Origin: Brachionus manjavacas
Taxonomy: Eukaryota; Rotifera; Eurotatoria; Ploima; Brachionidae
Assembly (NCBI GenBank): GCA_019054805.1
Contig: JAHQIY010000007.1
Location: 3,725,501-3,789,500, forward strand
Direction: 5' to 3'
Length of the DNA stretch: 64,000 bases
Below are positions 11,789 through 24,599 of the stretch, piece by piece (the stretch's first letter is position 1; each line of letters starts with the position of its first letter). A program made the position numbers and the translations under genes. The notes beneath the pieces are model-generated. The model was not told the DNA's origin. It did no database searches and worked only from the letters and a program-made list of their open reading frames with translations.

Positions 11789-12566
11789 TCAAATATTGCT
11801 CTTAGATACTTTGTCATTGGAGTAAAATATTATTTTAACTATTATCAAAATAAATACAAAAAAAGAAATTGCCGAAACAGATTTCAAATAAAAAGCTTCC
11901 AATTCTTCAAGCTTTTCTATTCTTTTATCTAGCGATTTAATATAATCTGAATAATATTCCAAATTCAAATTGTTGTTAAAATTTTCAGGAATTTTTATAT
12001 CAGAAACAAACTTGATTGATGTTATTTCTTCTAAATCATCACTGTCTAAATTTTTTTCCATTAACTCATTATTTTCTTTTTGTTTTCCAATAATTTGTTT
12101 GTCTTCTTTATTTGATACTTCATTTTGATTAGAAAAGCTTTTCTGAAAAAAAATTATTGATTTTAATAAAAAAAAAACTCATTTTGTTAAATTTTGGAAT
12201 TATTAATTTTTGAATTTCCAAAATTTAGCAAAAATGTGTTGAATGGCAGCTGATAATCCTTATTTGAAATGACAATTCAATTTTGAAGTTGTGAGGTTTC
12301 TTTCAATTATTTCGAAATGAGTTCCTAAATACAGATAAATGCAGAATTATTGCATTTGTAAATTTATCTCTAACTTCTTTCCTCTGATAAATTTTTCAAT
12401 AAAAAAACTGAATTGAAGGAAGTTTACAACTTCTGTAATTTTACCATTCACTAAGGAAATAATAATTATTAAAAAAAAAACAAATACATACACTTGATGA
12501 TAAAGATACAATACATAAAATTATCACACATAACTTCGGTAGATGTAAATAATTAGAAGGATACAT
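11789..12566 (-). CDS. Small predicted type I membrane protein, unknown family
   Basis: Built from two minus-strand exons, 12566-12492 and 12142-11789, joined across a 349-bp intron with a GTATGT donor and a TTTTTTTTCAG acceptor, both in phase 0, giving 142 residues. Exon 1 encodes a start and a hydrophobic stretch (residues about 12-24, LCVIILCIVSLSS) that looks like a signal peptide. Exon 2 encodes an acidic, Asn- and Lys-rich ectodomain with a short coiled-coil-like run (SLDKRIEKLEELEAFYLK), one transmembrane helix at about residues 113-132 (SFFVFILIIVKIIF) and a short basic tail. I do not recognise the family. The supporting evidence is that the splice sites join a signal peptide to an in-frame body; no homology is claimed. 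If exon 1 is wrong, the shorter form would start at 12061. Confidence 0.5.
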
Positions 12567-13406
12567 TTTATAATATTGATAATGTAATTTAGAATTTTTT
12601 TTTCTCAAATGATAATTATTAGATATTTAGAGCTAAAAATTTCTCTTTTTATTCATTAATAGTAATCAAATTCATCAAATTAATCTAAATGAAGGTAAAA
12701 TATTTAGCTTGATAATTTGAAAATTAACAGATAAAATAAAATTTTTTTAAATGTTTTTCGTTTTTTTTTTCGAACATTGAATATACAGTGGTACTCTGAT
12801 AACTTAAATTAGGGTAAATTCACATTGGTAAATTTTATATAGATTCTGTTAAATTAACATATATTAAATAAATAGATAAATAGATCATGTGAAAATATTT
12901 AAATCATATGAAAATTTCGTGACTCAAATTTATTTAAGATTATTAGTAAAACTCTTTTAGGATTTTTACTTTAAATTATCTTTTTTATTTTTTATTTGAA
13001 AATTTAAAATATTTAATCTAAATCCTAAAACTTCAAAAAAAATGGATAATTTCTAAAACATGCTTACTAAATTTTATAAAGTATTCTTCGAAAAACTTTT
13101 ATAATATAATTATTTTTTAAATTGAAAAATGAAAAATTTTTAAATTTTTATTTAAAAATAATAAACATTATTAGTTGATTAATTTGAAGCAAAAATATAA
13201 AATAATGTAACCATGACAACATAGTTTTCTTTCTAAATTATGATTGTTGACTGCTTGAAAAAAAAACTTGTTTGGATATAATAATTTGGAAAAAATTCCT
13301 TCAGTTTTAATTCCGAATTGATATAATAAAAGATTTTACTAAAACATCATATCGGATATTATAAAGATATAACTCCATTAAAACTCAATAATAAAACAAA
13401 TCAAAA
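12567..13406. other. Shared upstream region between divergent genes
   Basis: 840 bp of AT-rich DNA between the start of the minus-strand membrane-protein gene and the start of FAM184A, so it should hold both promoters if both gene models are right. No motif stands out. Confidence 0.4.
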
Positions 13407-16400
13407 ATGGCCACCAAAACATCAGCATCTGCTTTTAATTCTTATTTTTACCAACAACAGCATCAATCTTCTTCGAATGCAAACTCGAAACAAATGGAGC
13501 AGCCATTTGGCAATTCAGATCAGCTGAGCGATATCCATGTAAAAATGTCCAAAAAGATTGCTCAATTAACTAAAGTTATTTATGCACTCAATTCCAAAAA
13601 TGACGAGTCCGAGAGCCTGATTTCGAATTTAAAGACCCAGTACGAAGAAGAAAAGGAACAGCTGATTTCAGAAACTTGCAAAAAAATCGAAGATTTAAAG
13701 ACCAAAATAATATTAGGCAATGACCAATCGAAAAAAATAGCTTCTCTTGAAGCAACCATCAAGGACTTCGAGGTCCAAAAAGAACGAGCTATCAAAGAAA
13801 TGGAACAATTTAAGCTTCGTTCGATCGAAAATGAAGAAAGCTTGGTCATGACTCACAGAGATGAAATAATTGAGTTGAATCAAATGCTAGAAAAAGTGAA
13901 GCATGATTTGGAAAATCTGCACCAAAAAAAACAAGACATGGCAAAAAAGTATGAACAGGATACTTTGTATTTGATCGAAGACATCAAATCCAAGCATCGC
14001 TTGGAAATTGAATCCCTCAAACAAACTTATAGCTCGAACAAAGAAAATTTTTTGGTCGAGCGACAATTTTTGGAAGAAAAACACGAACAAGAAATTCAAA
14101 ATTTAAGGCAAGAAATCGACACCCTTAAATCAAATTATTCCAAAGAAAAGCAGGATTTTGAACAGAACATGTTGAAATTAAAGACTTTCCACCAAAAAGA
14201 ATTAGAAGCTCTTAGACAAAATTCTAATTCTGAATATGAAAAGTTTATAGCTGGCCTAAAGTCTGATTTGGATTCGGTGACAAATGAAAAAAATCAAATG
14301 GAAATCGAAATGAATAAAAAGTACAATTCGAATCTGGAACAAATTGTGACTAAAGAGGAAGAAATAACAAAATTGAATGAATTTATTGTTGAATTAAAAT
14401 TAAAATTTGAAGGTGTAAATAAAAATTATTTTGAATTGAGTGATAAGATTGTGGAAATTTCGGCTAAAAATCAAAGCTTGGAATCTAAACTGACCGAAAT
14501 TGAGTCGGAAAATCAACAACTTAAAGAAAAAAATGAAAATCATTCGCGCCAATTAATCGATAAATCAAGTAATTTTAGTTTTTTATTTTTGATAAAAAAT
14601 TGACCACTTTAAAAAATTAAAATTTTATTAAAATTTTAAAATTTTTTTTAGATGAAATGAGCAAAATGGAAGCATCAACTTTGCAAAAGTCTTCTTTAAT
14701 TTCCGATCTTAAACACGAATTAAATGAGACCAAAAAGCGCTTGGCTGTATTGGAAAAGGAGAAAAAAATATTCGAAAACGAGTCACTGTCCGTCAATGAC
14801 CGAAATTCCAATTTAATCAAGTCTCTAGAGCGTCAAATAGAATCATTAAACAACGAAAAAATAAATATAACAAAAGACTACGATATTAAGATAGAAGATC
14901 TTGACGAATGTAACAAACGCAATATTGACCAAATGAAAACAGAATACCAAATTGAAAAACAGTCCATAATAGACCAATACGAGTCCAAGCTCAGTATGGA
15001 AACGACGTTGTACCAGGAAAAAATCTTAACACTAGAGAGAGTAAGTTTTTATTATAAAAAGAGGATAAATTTTAGATAAATTTTATTTCTTCAATTTAAA
15101 ACTTAAAAACTAAGAAAAGTTTCGATTTAGATTTTTTTCAACTTTTTCAAAATCAAATTAAATTAAGATCTAAAAAATTCTGGAAATTTTTTAACATGAC
15201 GTTGCCAGTCTTTAGTTACAGCATAACCTTTGCAAACATACTCAGGGGCTATGGGGTTAAACTCGTAATAGCCTCAGATATTCTGTAGCTCAAGTTTTGT
15301 TATGGCATTGTGAATTTTCTTTCAAAAATTCAAATACAAAAATTTAATTTCAAGCTAAAAGATGAATTTGTTTTTTCTTGAAAAATTTAATTTTTATCTG
15401 GTGAAACATTATTTGATTCATTAAACTTTAAAATTTTAAACATTCTGTTGGATTATTGATTAAATTATTGATATAATTTATTTTATTTTGGAATTCAAGT
15501 TAATTTTATGGCTATTGGAATGATGATATTATAAATTATTCCAACAGAATCTATTATTAATTAAGCCCCGTAATGTTTTTAATTTTTTTCTTTTACTTCT
15601 TATAGTTTTTAAAAATTTATTAAATTTAAACATGAGCTTAAAAATGTACATGATTTTTAAAAAGATATTGATCAAGGAGAATTAATAATTGATGATATAT
15701 GTCTGCCTGGGGCGTACGAAAATGATGAATATTCTGAAATGAGATGTAGCAAATAATTTTTAAATTAGGATTATTTCAATTTATTATCGAAAAAAATTAA
15801 TTGTAATCCAGTTAAAATAAAATTATTTTTTATGCAAGCCAATTTGGTAAAAACAATGTTTTTTTTTAACCTCGGGCCTTTATATATTTTAAGGAAAAAA
15901 ATATTTATAAAAATTAAAAACCTTTTCAATTTTTTTTAAAGCCCATAATTGAAAATAAAAATCAAATTGAATGTTATTAGTAATAAAACCAGACTTGTTT
16001 GCTAGTAACAAGTCAAGTGATGACTTCGGCTTTCATAAGACCTTATCTGACAATTATTTTGCTATCATATGATTTTTTAGAAATAAGATAATTTTATCTT
16101 TTTGAAATTTTTTGGATTATTTTTTTTGATAAAAATTTATGATTATATTGAATAATTTGAATTTCGACAAAATTAATCAAAATTTAAACTTTCTTAATTT
16201 ATATTTTTCTTTTATTTTTTAAATCCCAATTTTTTTACATATTTTTCGTTTATACATTTAAAAGAGAAATTATAATATACAGAATAGGAAAATTTTATTT
16301 TTATTGAAACAATGAATTAAACTATAAATAATTTTAAAGGATTTGACAAAGAATTTTAATGTCGAAAATCAAAAATTGTTGAATGAAAACACTGATCTTA

Positions 16401-19400
16401 AGCTAAAATACGAAAAATTGCTTGAAGATTTTAAATTAAAGACAAAAAATTTGGAAGAAAATCACCAAATTTTGCAAGATAAATTTGATCAATTAAAAAT
16501 TGAGCTAAATGAAACTTTGGCTCTAAATAATAAATTAAATTTGAATAAAAATAAACTCGAAAGTGAATTGAATACTGCAAATGATTTATCTAATAAGCGA
16601 AAAATTCGAATCGATGAGTTGGAAAAAGAGCTTGAGAACTTACGCTTCGTGTTCGAATCTACAACCAAAGATAACAATCTGGAGTTTAGAATTCAAATTG
16701 AAAAATTGAATAAAGAATTAAATGAAAAATGGGAGGAAACTCTAAGGTTAGCAAAGTTAAAAAATATAATGAAGACTAATTTTAAAAATTTATCTTTAGA
16801 GCTGAATGCGAAAAATTACGCATTAATTTGCACCAAATTAAAGATGAGGAAAAACGTTCCGAATTAGAGAAACTCAAAATGGTAAAAGATGAAGAGCTAG
16901 AAAATCTAAAATCAAATTGGCAAACTATAACAAATGAACTACTCGAAGAAGTAAGTAGTTGTTTAAAAAAGATAAATAAAAAAATTTTAGATAAATGATT
17001 AATTTTTTTTTAAATTGTATGGTATACTGAATGATTTTATTAAATTGTTAGACCTTTTTTTTAATTAAACTTAGATTTATTTTGAAATTACTAAATATTT
17101 AAAAAAGGTAAAAGAAACTTTTGAGATTTGTTTTTAGAGAAAATATTTTCTTTTAAGTTTTCTTACTTTTTGTAGACGAATTTTTACAAAAAAGCATTTT
17201 TACTATTCCATGAAAAATTTGCTAGAAATTTTCCATAAAATTAAGACCTTTACAACGACAACTTAAGAACTTTTGGTGCTTAACTCTTAATTAAGTTCTT
17301 AGACAGTGAAAATCATTCATGGTTTTTGTGACCAAAAAATCAACCCAAAAAGACTCTCTATTGAAGAGTTATTCTCCTAAGTTGTCAAGTTTTTTAATTA
17401 ATTGAAACAAAAAATTTCATGTTTTATTAATTTGTCAAGATTTCACTGCTGAAAAAAGAGCTTAGTGAAAAAGAATTAACTTCAAATGAAAAGCTGGAGA
17501 AGCTAAAATATGATCTAGAATTAGAGAATCGAGATTTAATTGAGAAATTAAATCGTTTGAATGATGAATATAAAGCGAAATTAGATGAACTACAATCACA
17601 ACAAAACTTAGAAACAAAGACATTAATTGAAAATTTAACCAAGCAAAACGAAGAAAAAATAGCCGAACTAAAGCAAAGACACTTGCACGATTTGAAAAGT
17701 CAATCGATAGCTCAGAAAGCCGCTCTTTCCAGTATGAAAGAATCCATGCAGAATTCTAAAAATTTGGAGCTCGAAATGCAACAAGAATCTTTTCACAAGC
17801 AAAAAGGTAAATTACAAATTATTTTTTTAATAAGTTTTAAGTTAAATACTAAAATAATTAAAAAAGAATTCAGAATTCTAGTCTTTCATTTTTTACTTAT
17901 TTTAGATTACTAAAATTTAATTTGTATTTGATTTTAATTTGACCTAAAGATTTAATTTTAATTTCAAATTTTAGAAATTTTGTATTCATAAATTTTTGTG
18001 TTATTTGTTGATTTTTAAAAAATTAGTTTCTCGCATTTAAAAGAAAGATTTATTAATTAAGAGAGAAATTCAAATGCTTTGGTTTATTTTGTGAATTCAG
18101 AGTAAACATTTTCCTTAAGCAAAATTCTTACAATTTTGTGTAGTTTCATAAAAAAGGTATTATTTTAAATGTCTTTTATTGAGAAAAAATCCACGAAACA
18201 AACAATTAAAAGTTTCTGTTTTAAAAGTTTTTAGAGATTATTTTAAATTTTGCTCAAAGGCTTAAATGTCAATATTCAGCTAAAAAAATATCAAATAAAA
18301 TCTCAAGAAAACTTAAATCTCTCACCATTCTTAAATTAGCAATGATTGTCTATTACAATTACAAAATACCCTAAAATTACGTCAGAAAAACTTGAGTTAT
18401 TTTTGTATGAAAATCTTAATTGTAACCATGTTGTAACAAAATTGTTTTATTTTTTATTAAACTTTAAAAGCCAAAAATTGGTCTAACTTCAATCTACAAT
18501 TAGTTTAAAATAAGTTTCCTAATATAGCAAGATTGCTATTGACTGCATATTCAATACTCAATTTAGTAATAGTAGTGTGAGCTGTAACACATAATATGCG
18601 AGAAAATTTTTTGACGCTGCACTTTGTCAGATTTTGGTTTGGGTCATCAATTTTAGCTTAGGTAGACCAATTTCCTTCAAGTCTACGAGGCCATGTGTCT
18701 GTCAATTCTGGCTTTAAATTGGTTTACCGTGCCCGCCTCTGCTATCTCCGAGGGTTACATAATCCAGATGGTGGCATTGCGGTTCAGTAAAAAAATATTC
18801 CTCATGGGTACATTTATACATTTCTCCCTTACTTACGGTTGATGCACAAGTAAATGGACAAAATTAAAAGCGAATACCTCAACAAAAAAAAATATGATAT
18901 TATGTTCTGTTTTTTTATGCTGTAAAGAATTGATTTTTTAATAATGAAAAAACTCCATCGTGGCCGATTTTTCTGAGCTTTGCCTTGACCGCCATAAGGG
19001 ATTTCACAAAATTTAGGTGGAATTCCTTCAGCTTCAATTTAATACGGTTAATCAACTGTTGCTCAATCGAGGCTTGCCAACCTCCCTCGTATACTTATTA
19101 ACTTAAGAAACCCCAAAAATTTTCGGTTGATATCCTTGGTCACATAATTTACATTTTCGTTCATCCATGCTGTGCTTTCTATAGAATAGTGAGCAGACGC
19201 TAAGTCAGGCCAAAAAACGTAGTTGAGATCTTGATGATACTCATGTAAAATGGGAAAAGGCGTTTATTCAAGCATTCGTGGATATAGATGCTCAAATTGA
19301 TGGCAACCTTTGACGAATTTGACTTACTCCAATTCGATTATTGGTCAATCTCTTCAGTTTAGTCTTCCTAGCAGCTGTCCAGGTGGTTGGACGACCTGTT

Positions 19401-21462
19401 CTTGTTTATTTCCTTTATCGGATCTCCAATTTGAATACGGTTGATAGTATCAAATATTTTTTTCGAGCGATTCCTTGCTTTGTTAAGTTTGCCACAAGAT
19501 CGAATTTTGTCATTTCTTAAATCATATTTTTGACTGCTTTTCTAAAAGCCTCTCGTTCAGACACAGAAAGTCTCATTAAAATTTTTTTTTTATAATCTAA
19601 TAGCTAATGTTTAGTAGTTTATTACAAGTATTTACATAGAGGACCGCCTGATCATTTGCATGATCGGGAATGTTAACTTAACTTTTGTACATTTACTTAT
19701 GCATCTCCCATAATCTGACTGTTGTTACTTTTATTTATTTCTTCTGCTGCCTCTGAATTTCCTAACCCCAATTCTACCGCTTCGAAAACATTCGTGATTC
19801 TCTATATCTGTATTAAGTCACCCCTTTTTTTTCTAATTTCGAGACTTGACTTTTACTCATAAATGACCATTATTGTCGCCCTTTTCTGAACACTCTCCAA
19901 TTTAGATGTGTCCATATTCGACATCGAGTTCCAAACAACTGATGCGAACTCTTAATACGCTCTTTATCTTGATCTTTATTCTATTATATAATTAATTTAA
20001 TTTTTCAAAATTACTGATTTATTCAATTAATATCTAATCTAAATAATGCATTTTTATTTTTTATTATTCAAGTTTAAAATCAAGCTTGGATTTAATTGAA
20101 GCCAAAATATTATAGAATTTGGCAAATATTCTGATTTTTCACCTTTTCAAGATTTATTTCTGCCAGCAAAAAAATATTTTTAAGTAATTGAAAAATAATG
20201 CAAAACAGTGAAAAATATTATTTTTAAGTTCTTTCTCGGTCTTTCCTGTTTTGTTTTTGAATCTGATTTTTTGAAGATAGATAAATGTTTTTTTTTTTGA
20301 AGCGGTGTTTGAATGAATTGTTTCTCGTCATTTTTACTATTTTTTATTTCCATCACACTAACTGATTTGTTCCATTGCTTGAATTCATTTTAATTTTTTA
20401 ATTTTTTTTAAAACTTTATCAGATCGTTTTCAAATGCTTATTTTTAATTTTATCTTTTAAATATAAAAAATAATTTTTTTATTAAGAACTAATGAAATAT
20501 GAGCTTCAACAAGAGTATTTTACTGAAATGGATAAAATTAAGCATGAAAGTGAGATGGAAATAATGACAATCAGATGTGAATTGGAACGGGTTCTTGAAC
20601 TAAACAAGCAAAAAGAGCGGGAATTCGAAATAAAAATAGATGACTATCAGAGCGAAGTTAGATCAAAACAAAAGCAAATAGACAAAATCAACAATGAAAT
20701 GAATGATTTAAAATTACTAAACAACACTTTAAAAGAAGAAATCGACCTTAAACAACGTGAAATAAAGCAAATTCGAGCTGATTTACAAAAGGAATTGAGA
20801 CAGAAAGAATCTCTAATTAATCAAAAAAAAGAGGAGGAAATAAACCGACTTAATGGTGAGCACATGAGACAAAAACAAACACTGGTAAATGAATTCAAAC
20901 AGGCTCAAGAGATGCTCAAGGAAAAAATAATAGAAACAGACGAAAAGTAAAAATAACAAAAAATAGAAAACAATTTCTGTTTTTTTTGAATTTTTGTTAT
21001 TTATAGACTTAGAGAAATGCATGATAGATATTTGAACAGAGAATCACGCCAAGAAGATTTAGATATGATAGAAAATTTGAGAAAAAATCTATCCGAAAAA
21101 GAGGAATTTCTAAAAAAATTACAAGTAATAGAAATCGATTTTTTGTCCTAAAATAGTCATTATTTTTTAAGAATGAAAAACAATACTTTCAAATGGAACT
21201 TGTAAATAGAGAAAACAATTTCAATAAAATTTTTAATACGATGCCAAATATTGGAACTATAAATCCATTGGGAGCAAATACTAAAATAAAGACAAAATCT
21301 AATACAACAGTGACCAAATACCAGCCTTCTCAACAGCAGTCCCTTCAAAATGCACAAACAGGGTCATTTGGTCGGCTCGAACCTTTGCCTGGTAAAATAT
21401 CTCCCTTACATGATGTTAATTTAAATCCAAATAGACCGTTGCCGAAAAAATTTTTAAGCTAA
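13407..21462 (+). CDS. FAM184A: FAM184A-like coiled-coil protein
   Basis: Eight exons give an open frame of 1114 residues: 13407-14568, 14652-15040, 16340-16746, 16800-16950, 17440-17806, 20487-20946, 21007-21124 and 21172-21462. Every junction has GT-AG ends and keeps frame; the 53-bp intron at 16747-16799 is needed to restore it. Two blocks identify the family. The N-terminal DIHVKMSKKIAQLTKVIYAL (about residues 45-64) and the C-terminal EKQYFQMELVNRE plus NFNKIFNTMPNIGTINPL both correspond to conserved ends of vertebrate FAM184A, which is of similar length (about 1140 residues). Nearly everything between is Glu/Lys-rich coiled coil. The protein's molecular role is not well established. Introns 2 and 5 are long, and intron 5 carries nested transposons. 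The upstream N-terminus has a Gln/Ser-rich stretch. Confidence 0.9.
15041..16339. other. FAM184A intron 2 content
   Basis: 1299-bp intron. Mostly AT-rich. The frame near 15650-15755 reads acidic residues with a CLPGAYENDEYSEMRCSK block before a stop, which may be a scrap of a mobile element, but I cannot name it. No exon needed here because flanking exons join in frame. Confidence 0.35.
18640..18833 (-). pseudogene. LINE 3' fragment, distal part (split by mariner)
   Basis: Minus-strand reading gives FLLNRNATIWIM, then EAGTVNQFKARIDRH, the usual tail of a CR1-like reverse transcriptase (NRxxxxWNxLP...VNxFKxxLD). The part that should precede it lies at 19713-19965, on the other side of a mariner element. 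Confidence 0.65.
18834..19712 (-). mobile_element. Degenerate mariner-like element inserted in a LINE
   Basis: 879 bp counting flanking TA dinucleotides. The ends are inverted: left TACGGTTGATGCACAAGTAA, then ATGGACAAAA; right, reverse complemented, TATGGGAGATGCATAAGTAA, then ATGTACAAAA. Minus-strand translation starts near 19577 with MRLSVSEREAFRKAV and further on gives FWPDLASAHYS, then WMNENVNYV, the second catalytic aspartate region of mariner transposases (YVFWPDLASAHY). Many stops and frameshifts; not active. The TA target duplication and the LINE halves on either side show that it inserted into an older LINE fragment. Confidence 0.8.
19713..19965 (-). pseudogene. LINE 3' fragment, proximal part (split by mariner)
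   Basis: Minus-strand frames read FASVVWNSMSNMDTSKLESV, then QKRATIMVIYE and GDLIQI, matching the post-RT region (xPxxEYxxxVWNPxxxxxxxxLExVQRRAT...RGDLI) of CR1-like elements. Continues in 18640-18833 beyond the inserted mariner. Confidence 0.7.
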
Positions 21463-21997
21463 AGAAATTTTTTGAATAAATATTTAAATAATTTTTTAAA
21501 TTAACTTTTAAGTAATTCTTCTTGTATGATAAACTTTTTTTAGCGGATTAAATGGTTGCAAAATGAATCAGATACATTGCGCAAATCAGACTGCTTGATC
21601 TTGGTAAATTCGTTGAAAATCTTGAATCTTGTATTTAATCATTCAACTCAATATTTCACATTATATTTTTTTTATTTTTTTTTGGTATATCCAATTGATG
21701 AAAAATATTTGGAATGATTTAAATATATTTTTTTGACTAAAGTTTAAAATTATTAAGTTATCAATTTAATTTACAAATCATAACTTTTGCCTTTTTTTAA
21801 ATGAAGATAAAAATTGTTAATTATGTTTATTTTTTGATACATAACATATTATACCCAAAAATTATTTGACAACTAATTGTTTCAATTGTGAAAATATTTG
21901 CTATATTTTTAAAATTTTATTCACAGACAAAATTTTATTTCTTACGATTTAAATTTCATCAAATCAATTTTTTATTGAGAAATTTAGTTCGAGTGAG
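21463..21997. other. FAM184A 3' flank
   Basis: AT-rich, with AATAAA soon after the stop. No other feature. Confidence 0.35.
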
Positions 21998-23146
21998 TAC
22001 CTCAAATTTTGAATAAAATCCCCCAAAATTATTATTTTTTTCCCCAAATATTAAATAAATTCCCGAATTATTAAGTTTAAAATTAGTTTAATTAAAAAAA
22101 TGAATTGACACTAAATTAAATAAAAATCCAGTATTTTTAAACTTTTTATTGAAAATTTTTATTAAAAAATGATGACAAATTTAAGAAAAAGTTCCTAAAT
22201 TATGAGAAGAGAGTTATAGTTAGAAAGAAAGATAATATTCAATCGAGTTTTCTAAAATGTTGTTATGTAAGTTATTAGCTTCAATTTTTAAATTTAGATA
22301 ATTTTAAAATCGAATTTTAAAGCAAGCTTGATTATTGCATTTTTTGAAAAATAACATTCAAGAGTGGAACAATTATCAAAGTGAAGCAAAATAAATGAGT
22401 ATTTTTTTACGGTGGTAGTTAGCTAAAAAAGTCCTCTATAAGTATGTTTTGAAAAATTAAGAAAAAAAGATAATTTAACAATGAACTTTTTGGGAAGCAG
22501 ATTTAGATTTTACGTCTGATTTTATGTTAAGAACTTTGGCATCTTTTGAGTGAGTAATGTGTAGCGACAAGTTGGATATGACACCCAACTTTCGGCTTAC
22601 CCATTGTGACTGTGGTGTCACCAGCAAATAAGCAAACTTTCATTTGCTATACTTTCATTTTATATTTATCAACTATAAGTTACAAAGAAATGCTTAGAAG
22701 AGAGAACTAAGCTAATCGCTTGTTTACTTGTTTTGTTTTCTAAGCTTAAAGATCTTTCTTTCTTTTACCACTTTCTATTTTAAACTTTACTTAACCACGG
22801 TCTAGAACGGCCGTTTTCCAAAGATTTATTTATTTAGATAAAATAAAGAAGAAACCAAAAAAATACTTTGTCCTTTTCACTTATAACAAACTTAATAGTG
22901 AGTTAATTGTAAAATGTAAATTTAATGTTTCATAAACTTTGGATAAAACAAAAAGTAGAACATAACTTTATTTTCATTACAAAATTAAGCTACTTTTAAT
23001 TTGTGTTAATAAGTTAAAAATAGTGGATTTCTATTTAATTAAGTGTTAATTATTTTTTTTAAGGAATAAACTTAATAATTGGGGAATTTATTTAATATTT
23101 GGGGAAAAAATAAAAATTTAAAGTATTTTATTCAAAATTTGTGGTA
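21998..23146. mobile_element. Non-autonomous DNA transposon with long inverted ends
   Basis: About 1.15 kb flanked by TA on both sides. The left arm (about 21998-22080) and right arm (about 23063-23146) are imperfect inverted repeats of roughly 80 bp sharing CAAATTTTGAATAAAAT at the tips and CCCCAAATATTAAATAAATTC further in. Inside, 22555-22640 is much less AT-rich and carries short hairpins (GTTGG...CCAAC and GTGAC...GTCAC). No transposase frame is seen. TA flanks suggest mobilisation by a Tc1/mariner-type enzyme. A related TTAATAATTGGGGAA block occurs alone near 38619. Confidence 0.7.
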
Positions 23147-23849
23147 TCGATTTTAATCGTCTTTTTTTATTTTTTCAAAATAATGAATTTATTACTTTAT
23201 CTCCTATTTACTATTTTTGATTTTTTATTTTTTTACTTTTATTTTATATTTTATTCAAACAAATACATAATAATAGAATCTTGTTTTTATAATTAATTCA
23301 ATAAAAAATTTAATTGAATTAATTTTTTTTACCAAAATATAAAAAATAAATTTTTCTATTCATTTAATTAGATTAACCTCCATTTCGGAAAAGGAAATGT
23401 AGAAATGTTAAACAAATAATTTAAAATAAAGAATATAATTAAAAAAAAAGAATAAAAGAATTTATAGAGGAGCTTGGACCAAAGTGAACGGTCTCATCAA
23501 TTCTTTAACAGTTTATATAAAATATTTCATAAATGCTTAGACCTCAAGTTACACAAGCAAAGTCTTATTAAGTTACAAATCCATCATCTGATTTAAACAT
23601 TTCTTTGACTTGAATTTTGAGTTTTGAAGGATTTTTATAATTGCTGACAAGTTGAAAAATTGGAAAGAAGAACAAGATCAGTTGTAAAGTTTTAATGAAT
23701 AATAATAACACAAATTACTTGAACCAGTTTTTTTTTTGCCACTAAGAATTTATTATGTCTAAATAACGCATATCGAAAATCTGTCTAATTAATCTTAGTG
23801 TAAATTATAACGGTGAATGAAATTTTTTTCTGAATTAAATTATTTACTA
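23147..23849. other. AT-rich interval
   Basis: Between two non-autonomous elements; nothing recognised. Confidence 0.3.
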
Positions 23850-24259
23850 ATTTGTTTTCTCTACCGAACTAGAGTTCCTTCAGAATAAATTATATAAAAT
23901 TAAAAAAATAAATAAAAATAAAAAATCAAAATAAAGTAAAGTAAGCTAAAATAAAATTTAAACAAAGTTAAAAAGGCAATATGACTCATGATTATAAAGT
24001 TGAAGCTTAAGAAAAAAAAGAGAAAATAGTTAGGTAGCAATTAAACAATGGAGGTGGATATTCAATATATCTTGATTCAAAGCCTTCTTTGTATTCTATA
24101 GAATCTATGTCTTCTTAAATTTCATTTTTTTTTAGCTTATTTACTTTATTTTGATTCTTTTTTATATCTCATTTTATTAACTTTAACTTTATTTTTTATT
24201 TTGATTTTGATTTTTTTAATTTATTCTGAAGGAGCCCTAGCTCGGTACAGAAAACAAAT
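23850..24259. mobile_element. MITE family B with about 44-bp terminal inverted repeats
   Basis: About 410 bp. The left end reads ATTTGTTTTCTCTACCGAAC, then TAGAGTTCCTTCAGAATAAA. The right end, reverse complemented, reads ATTTGTTTTCTGTACCGAGC, then TAGGGCTCCTTCAGAATAAA. The AT-rich interiors of the two arms are also roughly complementary, so the whole could fold. No coding capacity. A single similar end lies at 35927-35956. Confidence 0.75.
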
Positions 24260-24599
24260 AAATGAAAAAATAATAAAAGATATAAAAAAATTGTAAATAT
24301 CTTCTCCTTTTAGCTGACGGTTTGTTTACATTCAAAATTTTTAAGTAAAAAGGAATTTTCAAGAATAAGAAAAAAAATACCTAGACGAATTTGAAGTTCG
24401 TTTTTATAAGAGAAAGATGAAAATATCTGTTGAAAACACTTGCTTCATTATCTTCTCTAAATTTAATAAAGAAAATTTTACTTAAAATCATAGATATATG
24501 AAAATAAAATTGAGAGTTAATAAAAGGAAAACAAGTTCTTTGGCATAAAAATGGATACAATTAATTAAAGAAAAAAGACGGTTCAAAATTTTAGAAATT

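Noticed and set aside
22555..22640. Possible tRNA or SINE in the GC-richer core
   Set aside because: No acceptor stem, anticodon arm or convincing A and B boxes could be drawn on either strand.
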